Shown: positions 9,658 to 19,367, counted from the first letter of the stretch. The stretch: 64,000 bases of DNA from an uncultured Planctomycetaceae bacterium (GCA_903924405.1 CAIYBH010000089.1:1-64000); one strand, 5' to 3'. The notes: a model not told the origin generated them from the sequence alone. Made by a program: numbers and translations.

Positions 9658-10242
9658 ATGGGCAATCTGATTCTGGCAAGTGGTTCACCATACCGGCAGG
9701 AACTGCTGAAGCGTATCGCCAGCAAGTTTCAGGTGATTGTGCCACAGGTGGACGAGGACGCCGTGAAGCAATCGGGGTTGTCGCCGGTGGACGTGGCCAC
9801 TTGTCTGGCGCGGATGAAGGCTGCGGCCGTTGCTGCGGATCATCCGGACGCGGTCGTGATCGGATCTGATCAGCTGGTGGACCTGAATGGCCGGATTCTG
9901 GGCAAGCCCGGCACGGCAGAGCGTGCCTGTCAGCAGTTGCAGGACATGAGTGGGCAGTCGCACCGTTTGCTGACAGCGGTCTGCGTCATGGGCCCGGGGC
10001 CTGGGCAGGATCGCTGTTTTCTGCAGGAAACGGTGCTCTGGATGCGTCCTCTGGATCACGAGGAAATCTCGGCCTATGTAAGCCGGGATCAGCCACTGGA
10101 CTGTGCCGGAAGTTATCGTATTGAAGCTGCAGGAATCAGCTTGTTTGAAAAGATTGACACTGGTGATTTTACGGCAATTATGGGGCTGCCACTGATTCAA
10201 CTGGCTGCGGAGCTCAGGGCGCTGGGTGTGAGGCTGCTGTAG
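9658..10242 (+). CDS. maf: Maf-like nucleotide pyrophosphatase
   Basis: The 194-residue product begins MGNLILASGSPYRQELLKRI, the Maf signature ASxSPxRxxLL. It also has the acidic PQVDEDAV, the GSDQLVDLNGRILGKP loop and a C-terminal IDTGDFTAIMGLPL motif. Maf proteins hydrolyse non-canonical or housekeeping NTPs to NMP and PPi (dTTP/UTP or m7GTP subfamilies). The sequence alone does not settle which subfamily, though length and motifs are complete. The gene stands alone, 339 bases from its divergent neighbour. Confidence 0.88.
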   Translation: MGNLILASGSPYRQELLKRIASKFQVIVPQVDEDAVKQSGLSPVDVATCLARMKAAAVAADHPDAVVIGSDQLVDLNGRILGKPGTAERACQQLQDMSGQSHRLLTAVCVMGPGPGQDRCFLQETVLWMRPLDHEEISAYVSRDQPLDCAGSYRIEAAGISLFEKIDTGDFTAIMGLPLIQLAAELRALGVRLL

Positions 10243-10752
10243 GGGGCCGGCGTGGTTACGGTTCGTCACTTCGCCAGTGGCGAGCGATGTCCTTGTGTTC
10301 AGCTGTCAGGAGGATTCTGAGGGCTCCGTGATTCTGAAATCCCCCAGGTTTTTCTCGCATTCTTCGTTAGATTTGCGTACTGGTGTGTGTGGACGGCGGG
10401 AAACGGCATCCGTCGTTTTTCATGGGGAGAACGCCTGTGTCCAACGGTAAAAGCCGCTCGATCTGCAGCGGCATTCCTGCTACAAGTTCCGGTGTTCTTC
10501 CTTGTGATTCCCCGGTGTTTGCTGTCGTGGACAGCGATGATGACCGGAATACGCGATTTGATCTGGTCTGACCCCCTTTTCTGTTGTCGTCTTGTCTGTG
10601 GCGGTGTCGTGATAAGTTGAATGGCCGTTCGTGCAGTGCCTGGTGTGAGGGATTGAGGCGTTGGCTGTTGGTTTGACAATGATCCTGCGACAAGATCGCG
10701 TGTTGTCTCCCCTGCGAATTTGATCCGACGGAATCTGAAACGGAATCTGAAT
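10243..10752. other. Intergenic region, no gene seen
   Basis: A 510-base gap precedes the ABC exporter pair. It has several short GC hairpins (for example around 10270-10290) but no recognisable riboswitch, tRNA or coding frame. Confidence 0.35.
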
Positions 10753-11442
10753 ATGTCATTGTTGCTGGAGCACATCCGTAAGTCCTATCGGCAGCCCGAG
10801 GGTGGCAGCCTGCCGGTGCTGGGTATTGAGCGATTTGAAATCGCGCAGGGTGAGCAGGTCGCATTGCTGGGGGCCAGTGGTGGCGGAAAGACCACGTTGC
10901 TGAACATCATTTCCGGGATCCTGACTCCGGATTCCGGTCGGGTTGTGATTGACAATCGTGACCTTGCTGCCATGCCGGAAGTGGTCCGGGATCGTTATCG
11001 GGCCGCCAAAGTGGGCATCGTCTTTCAGACGTTCAATCTGTTACCGGCGTTTTCGGCGCTTGAGAATGTCATGCTGGGTATGGCCTTTTCGGGACGCGGC
11101 GTCGATCGTGCGTTTGCCAGACAGCTTCTGGAACGTGTTGGTCTGGGGCATCGGCTGCAGCATTCGCCCAGAAGGCTTTCGGTGGGCGAGCAGCAACGGG
11201 TGGCTGTCGCGCGGGCGCTGGCGAACAAACCGGTGCTGCTGCTGGCTGATGAACCCACAGCGAATGTTGATCCAAAGAATCAGCAGCTGGTACTGGATCT
11301 GATTCGCGATACGTGTCGCGATCACAACGTTTCGCTGCTGATGGTGACTCATTCCCTCGAAGTGGCAGGCGCCTTTCAACGTATTGAGCGGATGCAGGAT
11401 TTCAATCATCCTGAATTGTGTGTCAGGGGGCAGGCGATATGA
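10753..11442 (+). CDS. ABC transporter ATP-binding protein (LolD/MacB type)
   Basis: The roughly 229-residue ATPase has Walker A GASGGGKTT, a Q-loop in VFQTFNLLPAF, signature LSVGEQQRV (Ser-Val-Gly-Glu in place of the usual LSGGQ), Walker B VLLLADEPT and the H-loop VTHSL. The size and the FNLLPAF stretch are those of the LolD/FtsE/MacB group, which act with FtsX-fold permeases in lipoprotein trafficking, efflux or cell-wall signalling. I use the ATG at 10753 rather than a TTG at 10720, because MSLLLEHIRKSY gives the normal N terminus. Its stop overlaps the start of the permease gene (ATGA), showing a coupled two-gene operon. Confidence 0.9.
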   Translation: MSLLLEHIRKSYRQPEGGSLPVLGIERFEIAQGEQVALLGASGGGKTTLLNIISGILTPDSGRVVIDNRDLAAMPEVVRDRYRAAKVGIVFQTFNLLPAFSALENVMLGMAFSGRGVDRAFARQLLERVGLGHRLQHSPRRLSVGEQQRVAVARALANKPVLLLADEPTANVDPKNQQLVLDLIRDTCRDHNVSLLMVTHSLEVAGAFQRIERMQDFNHPELCVRGQAI

Positions 11443-12788
11443 ATCTTCTCACAATTGCATGGAAGAGCATTCTGCAGCGCAGGCTGGCATCCTGTCTGAC
11501 GGCTCTCAGCATTGGCCTTGGCGTCATGCTGATGGTGCTCGTGCTGGTCATTTTCGGGGCGGTTGACAGCGCCTTCACCCAGCGCAGTGTGGGGTATGAC
11601 CTCATCATCGGACCGAAGGGCAGCGACCTCCAGTTGGTGCTGAGCGCTGTCTATCGCATGCAGCCACCCATTGAGAACCTGCCGTATCTGTATCTTGATC
11701 AGATCCGCAGCGATCGTCGCGTAATTTCCGCTGTTCCGCTGGCCTTTGGTGATGTGACAGAGATCGGGGCGTTTCCCATCGTCGGTACGACGACGGAATA
11801 CTTCGAGAACGAGTATATGCCGGGGCAGAGTTTTCGAATCCGCGGGACCCGCATCAGCGCACTGTTTGATGCGATCATCGGGGCTGAAGTTGCCCGGGAA
11901 AATGGCTGGGACGTCGGTTCCCGCTTTTCCATTATTCATGGTGGCGCAGAAAGCGAGGATGTGCATGATGAACAGTTCACCGTCGTTGCTGTTCTCGACA
12001 CCACCGGAACAGCGAATGACCGCACCGTCTTTCTGAACCTCGACGGCTTCTACGCGATTGATGGACATGAAAAACCTGTCGACGAAGTCGAAAAACGTCT
12101 GCGGGATTTCTATGCCGCTGATGACGAACGGCTCAGTCTGGCCATGAGTCAATTGCAGGAGTATCGAAGTCGAGCTTCCGGTAGCCCGGAAAATTCTCCA
12201 CCTGCTGGTGTGAAGACCTACAACAGTCCTGACGCCATGAAGGAAGTGACGGCAATTCTGGTCCGCACTCGCCCCGAAACGCCCTTTGATGCCATCAGTC
12301 TGTCGGCAGAGCTTCAGAAGGGGTTTCAGGCCATGGCGGTCAACCCGGTTCGTCCAATCCAGCGATTGATGACGGGCCTGCTGGGCAACATTCAGAAGGC
12401 CCTCGTGGTACTGACGGCCATCATTATCCTTGTCTCCGGTGTGGGGATCTTCGTCAGTATTTATAATTCAATGGCTGATCGGCGACGCGAAATCGGCATC
12501 ATGCGGGCTCTGGGGGCAGGACGCCATCACGTGTTTGGAATCGTGCTTGCCGAATCCGCGCTACTGTGCCTCGGTGGGGCCATCGCGGGTTGGCTGGCCG
12601 GGCATGGACTGGCTGTCGCCACAGCACCGTGGGTAATTCGTCAGACCGGATTGCTGATCAACCCGTGGTCCATGAATACGCTTGAATTTGTGCTGTTTCC
12701 AGTGGTTGGTGGTTTGGCTGTTCTCGTGGGATTTCTGCCCGCGATGACTGCGTATCGCACCAACGTCGCCGATGCACTTAGTTCCTGA
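11439..12788 (+). CDS. ABC transporter permease, FtsX/MacB family
   Basis: The 449-residue membrane protein has one N-terminal helix (about 15-45), a large extracytoplasmic domain (about 46-300) and three C-terminal helices, the FtsX/MacB topology. The stretch MADRRREIGIMRALGAGRHHV before the third helix is the family's coupling-helix motif that docks on the ATPase. The ATG at 11439 overlaps the ATPase stop codon by four bases. The pair lacks a membrane-fusion protein, so it is more like a lipoprotein or lipid exporter than a tripartite pump. Substrate is unknown. Confidence 0.88.
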   Translation: MNLLTIAWKSILQRRLASCLTALSIGLGVMLMVLVLVIFGAVDSAFTQRSVGYDLIIGPKGSDLQLVLSAVYRMQPPIENLPYLYLDQIRSDRRVISAVPLAFGDVTEIGAFPIVGTTTEYFENEYMPGQSFRIRGTRISALFDAIIGAEVARENGWDVGSRFSIIHGGAESEDVHDEQFTVVAVLDTTGTANDRTVFLNLDGFYAIDGHEKPVDEVEKRLRDFYAADDERLSLAMSQLQEYRSRASGSPENSPPAGVKTYNSPDAMKEVTAILVRTRPETPFDAISLSAELQKGFQAMAVNPVRPIQRLMTGLLGNIQKALVVLTAIIILVSGVGIFVSIYNSMADRRREIGIMRALGAGRHHVFGIVLAESALLCLGGAIAGWLAGHGLAVATAPWVIRQTGLLINPWSMNTLEFVLFPVVGGLAVLVGFLPAMTAYRTNVADALSS

Positions 12789-12883
12789 TTCGGCCTGACA
12801 GCAATGGCAGAATCGGTGACGACGTGCTCGGCAGACTGCTGAAACACTTCCAGAGTCCAGCTTCCCGGGTCCGTGGAGTGCCA

Positions 12884-13690
12884 ATGAGCGAACAGGAACT
12901 GACCTCACAGACGGCTCTGCTGTTACGCGTTGTGCCGGCGGCGGTCGGGCTGACGTTGTTCTGGGGGCTTGAGTCACTGCAGGCCGGGACGGGAACCCTG
13001 CGGCAACGACTGCAACATGCGGTGCGAAATCTTTCACTGGCCGTGCTGAATGGCGTGATGATGCTGTTCACCGTCGCCGGCCTGACTGCTTTCGCTGTTG
13101 ACCTCGTGCAGCAACACAGATTTGGTTTTCTCAACTGGCTACCCGGAAATGCTGTGTCGCGGGGAGTTCTGGCTGTGGTGCTGCTGGATATCTGGACATG
13201 GGCATGGCACCGAGCCAATCATCGGATCCCGGCCCTCTGGAGATTTCATCGCGTCCACCACGGTGATCCGGAGATGGATGCAACAACTTCAGCAAGGTTT
13301 CACCCCGGAGAGCTGGTATTGTCCGCTGTCTGTCGGCTTCCTGTGATTGCTGCTCTCGGTGTTACGTCGAAAGACCTGCTGATCTTTGAGACTCTGCTGT
13401 TGCTCTTGTCCCAGTTTCAACATTCTCATTGTCTGTCGGTCGCGGGTAGCTGGCGAACAGGCTGGTTGATTGTCACGCCTGCGATGCACCGTGTGCATCA
13501 TTCCCGTTTGCCCGCTGAAACCAATTCGAACTACGCCTCAATTCTGGCAATCTGGGATCGGATTTTCGGGACGTATCGCGATCCACGCGAAGTTCGACCC
13601 GGCCGCACAGGCCTGGATGAGTTGGACAGTGAGACCAGTCAGACTGTACTCGGAATGCTGAAAACGCCCTTCGGTCGTCAGATCGGATAA
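12884..13690 (+). CDS. Fatty acid hydroxylase / sterol desaturase superfamily protein
   Basis: The roughly 268-residue integral membrane protein has the histidine clusters of the superfamily: WHRANH, FHRVHHGD and, near the C terminus, MHRVHHS, which together bind a di-iron centre. Such enzymes hydroxylate or desaturate fatty acyl or isoprenoid lipids using O2. The motif IWDRIFGTY close to the end is also typical. The ATG at 12884 has GGAG 5 bases upstream; an in-frame GTG at 12824 would add 20 residues without a visible site. It follows the ABC exporter by 95 bases on the same strand, so a shared lipid theme is possible but unproven. Confidence 0.85.
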   Translation: MSEQELTSQTALLLRVVPAAVGLTLFWGLESLQAGTGTLRQRLQHAVRNLSLAVLNGVMMLFTVAGLTAFAVDLVQQHRFGFLNWLPGNAVSRGVLAVVLLDIWTWAWHRANHRIPALWRFHRVHHGDPEMDATTSARFHPGELVLSAVCRLPVIAALGVTSKDLLIFETLLLLLSQFQHSHCLSVAGSWRTGWLIVTPAMHRVHHSRLPAETNSNYASILAIWDRIFGTYRDPREVRPGRTGLDELDSETSQTVLGMLKTPFGRQIG

Positions 13691-13846
13691 CTACCACGAG
13701 ATCCACGCCACGAATGGCACCAGGGCAAGTCCATCGCGTCCGACGGGACTATCCTGCCGTTCTGGAACGACCCCCGGGGATTCTCCACAGGTGTTGCCAG
13801 CCGGGTTTTCACAGCCCGGCACGGCATACCGTTGTGGGGGCGGCGA

Positions 13847-14338
13847 TCAGGCCTCTTTATTGACCGTCACACCCAGCATCTGGCCTTCAAACATCAGCTC
13901 TCCCGCAACCCAGCCCTGGAAATTGAACTGGGCCAGCTTGCGGGCCATAACGCGAGTGACTTTTGCAATCAGATCCAGCCGCGCGCCCGGGAATACGGGC
14001 TTACGGAAACGCACTTCATCCATGCCGCCGAAGCCGAGGTAGTCGCCACCAATCAGATCGTATTTGCGGGCGTAGAAGCCGCCCAGTTGTGCCGCCGCTT
14101 CACACTGTACGACCCCGGGCATCAACGCGAAGTTTGGCATGTGTCCGCGAATCCAGAACTCCTGTTCTGTCAGCTGCTTGTAACCGACAACCAGATGCTG
14201 CGACTGATCCACGTGCACGATCGCCGTCAGTTGCTCCATCTCAAAACGCTGAGGATTGACCTGTCGGATGTCTTCGAGCGTGAACAGAGGGTTCGCGAAA
14301 TCAAGCTGACTCAGGTCACAAAGTGGGGCCGATGCCAT
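13847..14338 (-). CDS. FabZ-like 3-hydroxyacyl-ACP dehydratase (hotdog fold)
   Basis: The 163-residue product contains GHMPNFALMPGVVQCEAAAQ, the FabA/FabZ active-site helix, with the expected His66 and catalytic Glu80. FabZ removes water from 3-hydroxyacyl-ACP in fatty acid elongation. The motif departs from the canonical GHFPxxPxMPG (Ala for the inner Pro), as in paralogues that serve special lipids, so it may not be the housekeeping enzyme. The ATG at 14338 gives MASAPLCDL; an in-frame TTG at 14359 would add seven residues. It converges with the hydroxylase gene. Confidence 0.82.
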   Translation of the reverse strand: MASAPLCDLSQLDFANPLFTLEDIRQVNPQRFEMEQLTAIVHVDQSQHLVVGYKQLTEQEFWIRGHMPNFALMPGVVQCEAAAQLGGFYARKYDLIGGDYLGFGGMDEVRFRKPVFPGARLDLIAKVTRVMARKLAQFNFQGWVAGELMFEGQMLGVTVNKEA

Positions 14339-14680
14339 TGATCGGTGTCTCCGAATCAATCAGAAGGTCAGTGGGGACGATGAGAACAAATTACCTCACG
14401 GCGAATTCACCAGACTCAGAATACACAACTTCGCCGGAACCTGCGAATTCCAGTATTCTGACGGGCAACTGACAAGCCGCAGCGATGAATTCACCGCGGA
14501 TTTTTCGAAGTCGGCGTCAAAACAGCCGCCGATTCCTGAATCAGAGTGAGTTGGGCGGTGAGGCGCAAGCGGAATCTGCGACGTCAGGGCACAGCAAACG
14601 CTGGTTCGCGGCCGTCGCTGGAGTTTCCGTGCGAAGCGCAGTCGCTCCACGGCAGCCCTGACCGTCCCGGTCTCCAACGA
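14339..14680. other. Intergenic region, no gene seen
   Basis: This 342-base gap between two leftward genes should carry the promoter of the FabZ-like gene. No RNA or repeat was recognised. Confidence 0.35.
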
Positions 14681-15970
14681 TCAGGATCCAGCGGCAGGAA
14701 CGTTTGCGGGGCTTGCCTCTTCGGCAGACTTCGTGGCGGGGTCTGTGGGGGACTGAGACGGAGTGGCATTTGTGGCCGGCTGACTGTCGATCGCCGGGGT
14801 CTCCTTTTTCTGACTGGCAGCTTCATATTCCTGAAGTGTTGCTACCAGTTCGGCCTGTGTTTCCTCCGGCGCGTTTTCAATGGCCTGCTTTTGAAGGGCA
14901 ATGGCGGTGTTCAAATCTCCCATACGGGCCGTCACTCGCGCCAGAGTGTCAAGTATACTGCCGTCCCGCCCCTGCTGCCGTTCGTTTGCCAGACTGGCGG
15001 CTTCATGTGCAACTTTCAGATCAATTTCTGTGCTGTCGGTGCCTGTGACCATCAGCCAGGCAAGACTATTGAGAAACTGCGGGTTATTGCGACAGATCGC
15101 CAGTGTTGTTGCGGCGACAGCATTGGCATCTGCCAGCCTGTTTGAACGCATCAGGAGTTCGAGTCGCGTCATCGCATGGTCAAAACTATCGGGAAATAAT
15201 GTCGTGAGTGATTCAGCCGACTGTATCGCGTTTTCCAGATCACCACGATCCAGTGCGGTCTTCATCTTTTGCTGAGCGATCATTGCCTCTCTGGCCGTCT
15301 TCAGGTCCCACGTGCCGGCGACCACGGACTGCAGTGGTTCGTCGATAGCCAGCGGGTGACCTATCCATTCAATGTTGCCGGATTTCCCGACAATGAATGC
15401 GCATGGGATACTCTGCTGTCCTGATGCTTCCATCCACGCACGATTCAGTTGCCGCGTGGAATCGATGGCAAGTGAGCAGGTCAGCAATTCGCTCCATGTG
15501 CTCTCAAATCCACGTGCCTTTTCGTTGAGAAATGCTTCAAGGATCTCCTGTGACTCATCCGTGACCCCGATGACGCGTACCTGAGTTCCGTGTTGTTTTT
15601 GAAGCTCGACCAGATGTGGCATACTCTGCAGACACGGTCCGCACCAGGTGGCCCAGAATTCCACAACGTAGACCAGCCCTGGAGTAAATTCCGTCAGCGG
15701 CTCACCACGCAACCACGACGAGGGCGTGAACTGGGGGGCCGGAGCACCGATTGCCAGAGTTCCTTGGGAAAAGGAGGGATCCAGTTGTGCGCGAAAGCCC
15801 ACGGAAATCCGCGACATCTCCGGCTGCCCAACGGTGGCCCTGTTCGGGGAAGGACTGTTTTTCTGTCCACTGGTGACTGGCGCGGCGTCCGGTTTTCGAG
15901 GGACATTCCCTGTATCCCCACAGCCCACCAGCAGGCCCGTGATCAGAATGTAAACAGCAACCCGTGGCAT
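14681..15970 (-). CDS. TlpA-like thioredoxin-fold lipoprotein with TPR-like C terminus
   Basis: The 429-residue product starts with a lipoprotein signal (LITGLLVGC; Cys17 is the lipidation site). A TlpA/ResA-like thioredoxin domain spans about 72-225 with the redox pair in WCGPC (Cys110, Cys113) and FIVGKSGNIEWIGHP, the cis-Pro region. The C-terminal part (about 230-400) is helical with TPR spacing (ALDRGDLENAIQSAESL, TALQKQAIENAPEETQ). It should be a periplasm-facing reductase or thiol-disulfide relay for cytochrome or envelope proteins. The combined architecture recurs in planctomycetes. Specific partners are not visible. Confidence 0.85.
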   Translation of the reverse strand: MPRVAVYILITGLLVGCGDTGNVPRKPDAAPVTSGQKNSPSPNRATVGQPEMSRISVGFRAQLDPSFSQGTLAIGAPAPQFTPSSWLRGEPLTEFTPGLVYVVEFWATWCGPCLQSMPHLVELQKQHGTQVRVIGVTDESQEILEAFLNEKARGFESTWSELLTCSLAIDSTRQLNRAWMEASGQQSIPCAFIVGKSGNIEWIGHPLAIDEPLQSVVAGTWDLKTAREAMIAQQKMKTALDRGDLENAIQSAESLTTLFPDSFDHAMTRLELLMRSNRLADANAVAATTLAICRNNPQFLNSLAWLMVTGTDSTEIDLKVAHEAASLANERQQGRDGSILDTLARVTARMGDLNTAIALQKQAIENAPEETQAELVATLQEYEAASQKKETPAIDSQPATNATPSQSPTDPATKSAEEASPANVPAAGS

Positions 15971-16206
15971 GTGACAATTTACCCGAATGAAGTACCGCAG
16001 CGCGTGGAGGTTGTGGGGAACGGACGCTTGATGCGTCGCTGCCCCCAGGGAACCCGTTCCTCGGGTTCACGCCCAACGTCTGCTTGTGCTGACCACAGTA
16101 TAGTCGGGAAATCCCGGTTTGAGAAACCCGTTGCGGCGTGCGGCGTCAAGGCTTGATGCGGTGCCATCGCGGGGAGGATTTGGCAGTCTGAGTCGAGTTG
16201 CAACGA

Positions 16207-16614
16207 TCAGGAGGATTTTCGACGACCGCGCGATGGGACCCATGTGCTGGCACTTGTCAGCCGCAGTTCAGTGGCCTCGCCGGCTGTGATCGGTTGATTT
16301 GTCCCATGCACAATGCGACGAGATTCGCCCGCTTTGCGTGGCAGGTAGTCTGCTGCCCCATCATCGCGATGGCTGCGACCAGCTCGCGATAGAAATCCCA
16401 GTCCCAGCGATGGTGTGTAACCAAAACGCTGCATGACAATCAAGCCGACGAAAAGCGCAAAAATGACCCCGATGGTTACTGCCGCCATGGGAACCGATGC
16501 CGGAGAAACCGCGGCAACTGCAAACAAACAGGATCCGAATCCCATCACCAGAATGAACAGTGATGCGAGCAAACTTCCGGAGTCGTTTCGATTGCTGTAA
16601 AACCGCTTACCCAT
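16207..16614 (-). CDS. Small two-helix membrane protein of unknown function
   Basis: The 135-residue product starts MGKRFYSNRNDSGS, with two hydrophobic helices at about 15-38 and 42-62, then a basic soluble tail (SRAGRSHRDDGAADYLPRKA). I place the start at the ATG at 16614, preceded by GAGGGTGAT; the open frame extends further but that part is not protein-like. I do not recognise the family. It stands alone. Confidence 0.5.
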   Translation of the reverse strand: MGKRFYSNRNDSGSLLASLFILVMGFGSCLFAVAAVSPASVPMAAVTIGVIFALFVGLIVMQRFGYTPSLGLGFLSRAGRSHRDDGAADYLPRKAGESRRIVHGTNQPITAGEATELRLTSASTWVPSRGRRKSS

Positions 16615-17284
16615 GGTATCACCCTCTGCACTATCGAAAGCAGACTCCACAGGATCCTGCGTGCTGCAGGATGATGTTGAAGGAGCAGTGTACCTTCCGG
16701 ACTCGTTGGAGTCGATATTTGCTCCACAGGAATTGTGAATCCTTCTACTCGGTGCAGACGTCGAACTCGCGAGTCTCTCGCGAATCGACCTCGAAGCCAC
16801 TCAGCAGCGTCCATGGCAGTCCCCGGGTACGATGGCGATACAAAAGCAGACAGGAGATCAGGAGCGTTTTCGGCCTGCTTGCGGAGAGTTATTTGTTTGC
16901 TGGATTTGTCTTTGAAAATCGAGGATGTGCGTGTCATTGGAGAAAAACGCGACTGGTTTCTGGTTGGACACCATTTGTTTCGCCATCCCGCGTCCCGGCT
17001 GCAGGGCGATTTTCTTCAGACTCCACCGGAGTAGACAGACGGGCCTGGCGGTGGGACACTGAGCGGACAGGAGGGCGCAGTCGTTCGCGAATGCCGGAGG
17101 CTGCCGTCTGACTGAGCGGTTCTGCCCAGCGGTCTGCCGACTGACAGGCCGCGGTTGCCGAATCCGGGATTTCGCGGCGGTTTTTGACGGCTCGTCGCGT
17201 TGTTCGGAACGTTGCCGACTAGAAGAGACCGTCCAGAGTTTTTTGTTCCGTTTCCGAATCTGCCGACTGCGGCCAGAGAGTTCT
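16615..17284. other. Intergenic region containing a decayed coding fragment
   Basis: This 670-base divergent gap has no intact gene. Its central part carries the degenerate fragment listed at 16850-16993. The remainder holds no recognised RNA or repeat. Confidence 0.4.
16850..16993 (+). pseudogene. Frameshifted relative of the small ORF at 33171-33407
   Basis: Reading one frame gives QEIRSVFGLLAESYLFAGFVF, and then after a frame change EDVRVIGEKRDWFLVGHHL. These match, in order, WEIRDVFRLIAEICLSGEFAV and RDARFVAAKRDYLLAYQRL of the ORF at 33171. The DNA is also similar, for example GAGATCAGG and AAACGCGACT are shared in register. The simplest reading is a homologous segment disabled here by a frameshift. 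The family is not recognised. Confidence 0.4.
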
Positions 17285-18103
17285 ATGTTTTATCTGCGAC
17301 TGCTGACACTGTTTGCACGGAATTCCATCATCCGTGAACTCATGTTTCCAGGTAACTTTCTGATTCAGATCGTGACTCGACTGTTCTGGTTTTTTGCGCG
17401 AGTCGCCCTGTTCCAGTTGATCTACATGGAAGTCGACCATATTCGCGAATGGTCTCGTGATCAGTACTTTGCGTTTATGGCCACGGGCATGCTGATCAAT
17501 TCGCTCGTCGAGGCGTTTTTCATGCCGAATTGCGCGGCGTTCTGCGAAAATATCCGGACCGGAAAACTGGACTTTGCGCTGACCAAACCCGTCGACACTC
17601 AGTTTCTGGTCTCACTCCAGCGTATGAACCCGGCTATGGTCAGTCAGGTCCTGCTGGCAGGTGCATTGCTGTTGATTTCGCTTTATCGTCTCGGACGCCC
17701 GGTCGAGTTGTCCGAAGTGCTGGCCTACCTGTTCTACGTAGCACTTGCGGTCGTTTTTTTCTACTCGCTGATGATCACACTCGCCTGCACCAGTATCTGG
17801 TTCGGACGCAATCAGGGGCTTTATGACTTCTGGTTCTACATCACAATCTTCGCCCAGTATCCTCGAAGCATTTATGACGGAACCGATGCATCTCGCTTTG
17901 AAGCCGGCGAAGCGCTGCAAACCGTTTTTTCGTGGGTGATCCCGATTCTGCTGGTCGTCACAATTCCGGCACAAACGATCATCGGCGCCGCAACTGACCC
18001 TCGATTCGCACTTGCCGCATTGTGCTCAACCGCGCTGGGAGCGCTGCTGGCACGCAGTATCTTTCGCTGGTCGCTGAATTCCTACCGAGGTGCCAGCAGC
18101 TGA
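17285..18103 (+). CDS. ABC-2 type transporter permease
   Basis: The 272-residue protein has about six hydrophobic helices and the pattern of the ABC-2 permeases related to COG3694 (RNSIIRELMFPGNFL near the start, FCENIRTGKLDFALTKPVD after helix two, FWFYITIFAQYPRSIYDG between helices). Such permeases work with an ABC ATPase and often a second permease to move lipids, polysaccharide or drugs. No ATPase gene lies next to it, so it must recruit one from elsewhere. The ATG at 17285 begins MFYLRLLTLFARN. Confidence 0.82.
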   Translation: MFYLRLLTLFARNSIIRELMFPGNFLIQIVTRLFWFFARVALFQLIYMEVDHIREWSRDQYFAFMATGMLINSLVEAFFMPNCAAFCENIRTGKLDFALTKPVDTQFLVSLQRMNPAMVSQVLLAGALLLISLYRLGRPVELSEVLAYLFYVALAVVFFYSLMITLACTSIWFGRNQGLYDFWFYITIFAQYPRSIYDGTDASRFEAGEALQTVFSWVIPILLVVTIPAQTIIGAATDPRFALAALCSTALGALLARSIFRWSLNSYRGASS

Positions 18104-18203
18104 CGAAGCGTCGCGCGCCACGTGACTTCCTCGGTGACTGCCGCGAATCGAATGGCCGCCCGTGGAAGCTACGCGGTGCTGCAGGACCTGCGTGCTGCGT
18201 TCT

Positions 18204-19367
18204 TCAACGGGAACTGCGTTGACGACGTGCCCACGCGATCAGGTCTCCCGGAATCTCTTCCAGGGGACTGCCAAGGCTCTCCTGAAACATCTGAGTCCGC
18301 TGGTCTGCAGAAACCGGCTGCAATGGCTGGAGTGCCTGCAGCTGTCGAATGTACTGTGCCAGTTGCTCCGGATGCTGCCGTACCAGCCACGCCATCAGTG
18401 CCCAGCTTTGAGCATAGGCCGCCGGCGCTGATTCGGCAGTCTGAAATGTGCGATCTGAGGTCAGGAGTTCCGGGAGTGGAATCGGTACGCGTTCGTCTGC
18501 AGTTCGCCGCAGAAATTCGGGATGATGCCGGGAATTGATCAGTCCCGGTTTGCTCCAGAGCAGTGGTGACCGTAGCGAGACCTGTTCAAAATAAAGTGCG
18601 AGTCCCTCGGAAAACCACAACGGGTTGTCGGCAAATCGGTTTTGAAGTCCCGAATTGAATGCCAGCTGATGTACTGCTTCATGGACGATGGTGGCCAGCT
18701 GCAGTGGTGATTCTGACAGCTTCTTTCGGATTGCCGAAAATCGCAGAGTGCGATCTCGCGTCAGATCCCACAGCAGCACCTGATTGTCGCGAACCGTGTA
18801 GAATCCCGGCGTGTTTTCGAAAGGTGTCTCCGGATGGATTTTCGCGGCATGTGCCTGAAACTCAGATTCTGCTGCAAAGATCAGGATGGGAAGACGCCGA
18901 GGCGGCGGCGTGAGTGACAACTGCAGGTTTTCACTCCATGTGAAAAATTCAGCATACACCTTCTCGAGCAGCTTTCCACAGAATTCGGCATAGGCCGCGC
19001 CGCTGTTTGTGCAGATCAGAAAGTGCTCTGTTTCAGCGACCTCAAAGCCATCGCCAACTTCTGTCAGCAGGCTCGCCATCAGCTCGTCATCAGACAATTT
19101 CTGAAATACTGCTGATGTCTGTTGCCGCTGCTGGATTTCGGCAGGGGGCAGGAGATGATACTTGCCCAGCGCGTCTTCCAGAAGGACGGTGCCGTCGCTG
19201 GACTCCGCTCGCAGAAGCCCCTGAATTATCCCGGAAGTCCCGCCCTCCTGAACCTGAACTTCCGTGACAAAGTTGCCGACCGGCTCCGTTTGGCTCAGAA
19301 CCGGCGAGCTAAATGACAGAATCACGCTGCTGATCAACAGCAGTGAACGCCATCCGGAGAAACGCAC
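18204..19367 (-). CDS. DUF1570 protein, putative secreted zinc metalloprotease-like
   Basis: The roughly 387-residue product has a signal peptide (RSLLLISSVILSFSSPVLSQ) and, at about 229-233, HEAVH, an HExxH zinc-peptidase motif. It is followed by WFSEGLALYFE, whose Glu could be the third ligand. This arrangement is that of DUF1570, abundant in planctomycetes. Proteolysis is inferred from the motif only. I choose the GTG at 19367 because GGAAG sits 8 bases upstream and the signal peptide follows at once; an in-frame TTG at 19448 would add 27 residues. Confidence 0.75.
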   Translation of the reverse strand: MRFSGWRSLLLISSVILSFSSPVLSQTEPVGNFVTEVQVQEGGTSGIIQGLLRAESSDGTVLLEDALGKYHLLPPAEIQQRQQTSAVFQKLSDDELMASLLTEVGDGFEVAETEHFLICTNSGAAYAEFCGKLLEKVYAEFFTWSENLQLSLTPPPRRLPILIFAAESEFQAHAAKIHPETPFENTPGFYTVRDNQVLLWDLTRDRTLRFSAIRKKLSESPLQLATIVHEAVHQLAFNSGLQNRFADNPLWFSEGLALYFEQVSLRSPLLWSKPGLINSRHHPEFLRRTADERVPIPLPELLTSDRTFQTAESAPAAYAQSWALMAWLVRQHPEQLAQYIRQLQALQPLQPVSADQRTQMFQESLGSPLEEIPGDLIAWARRQRSSR

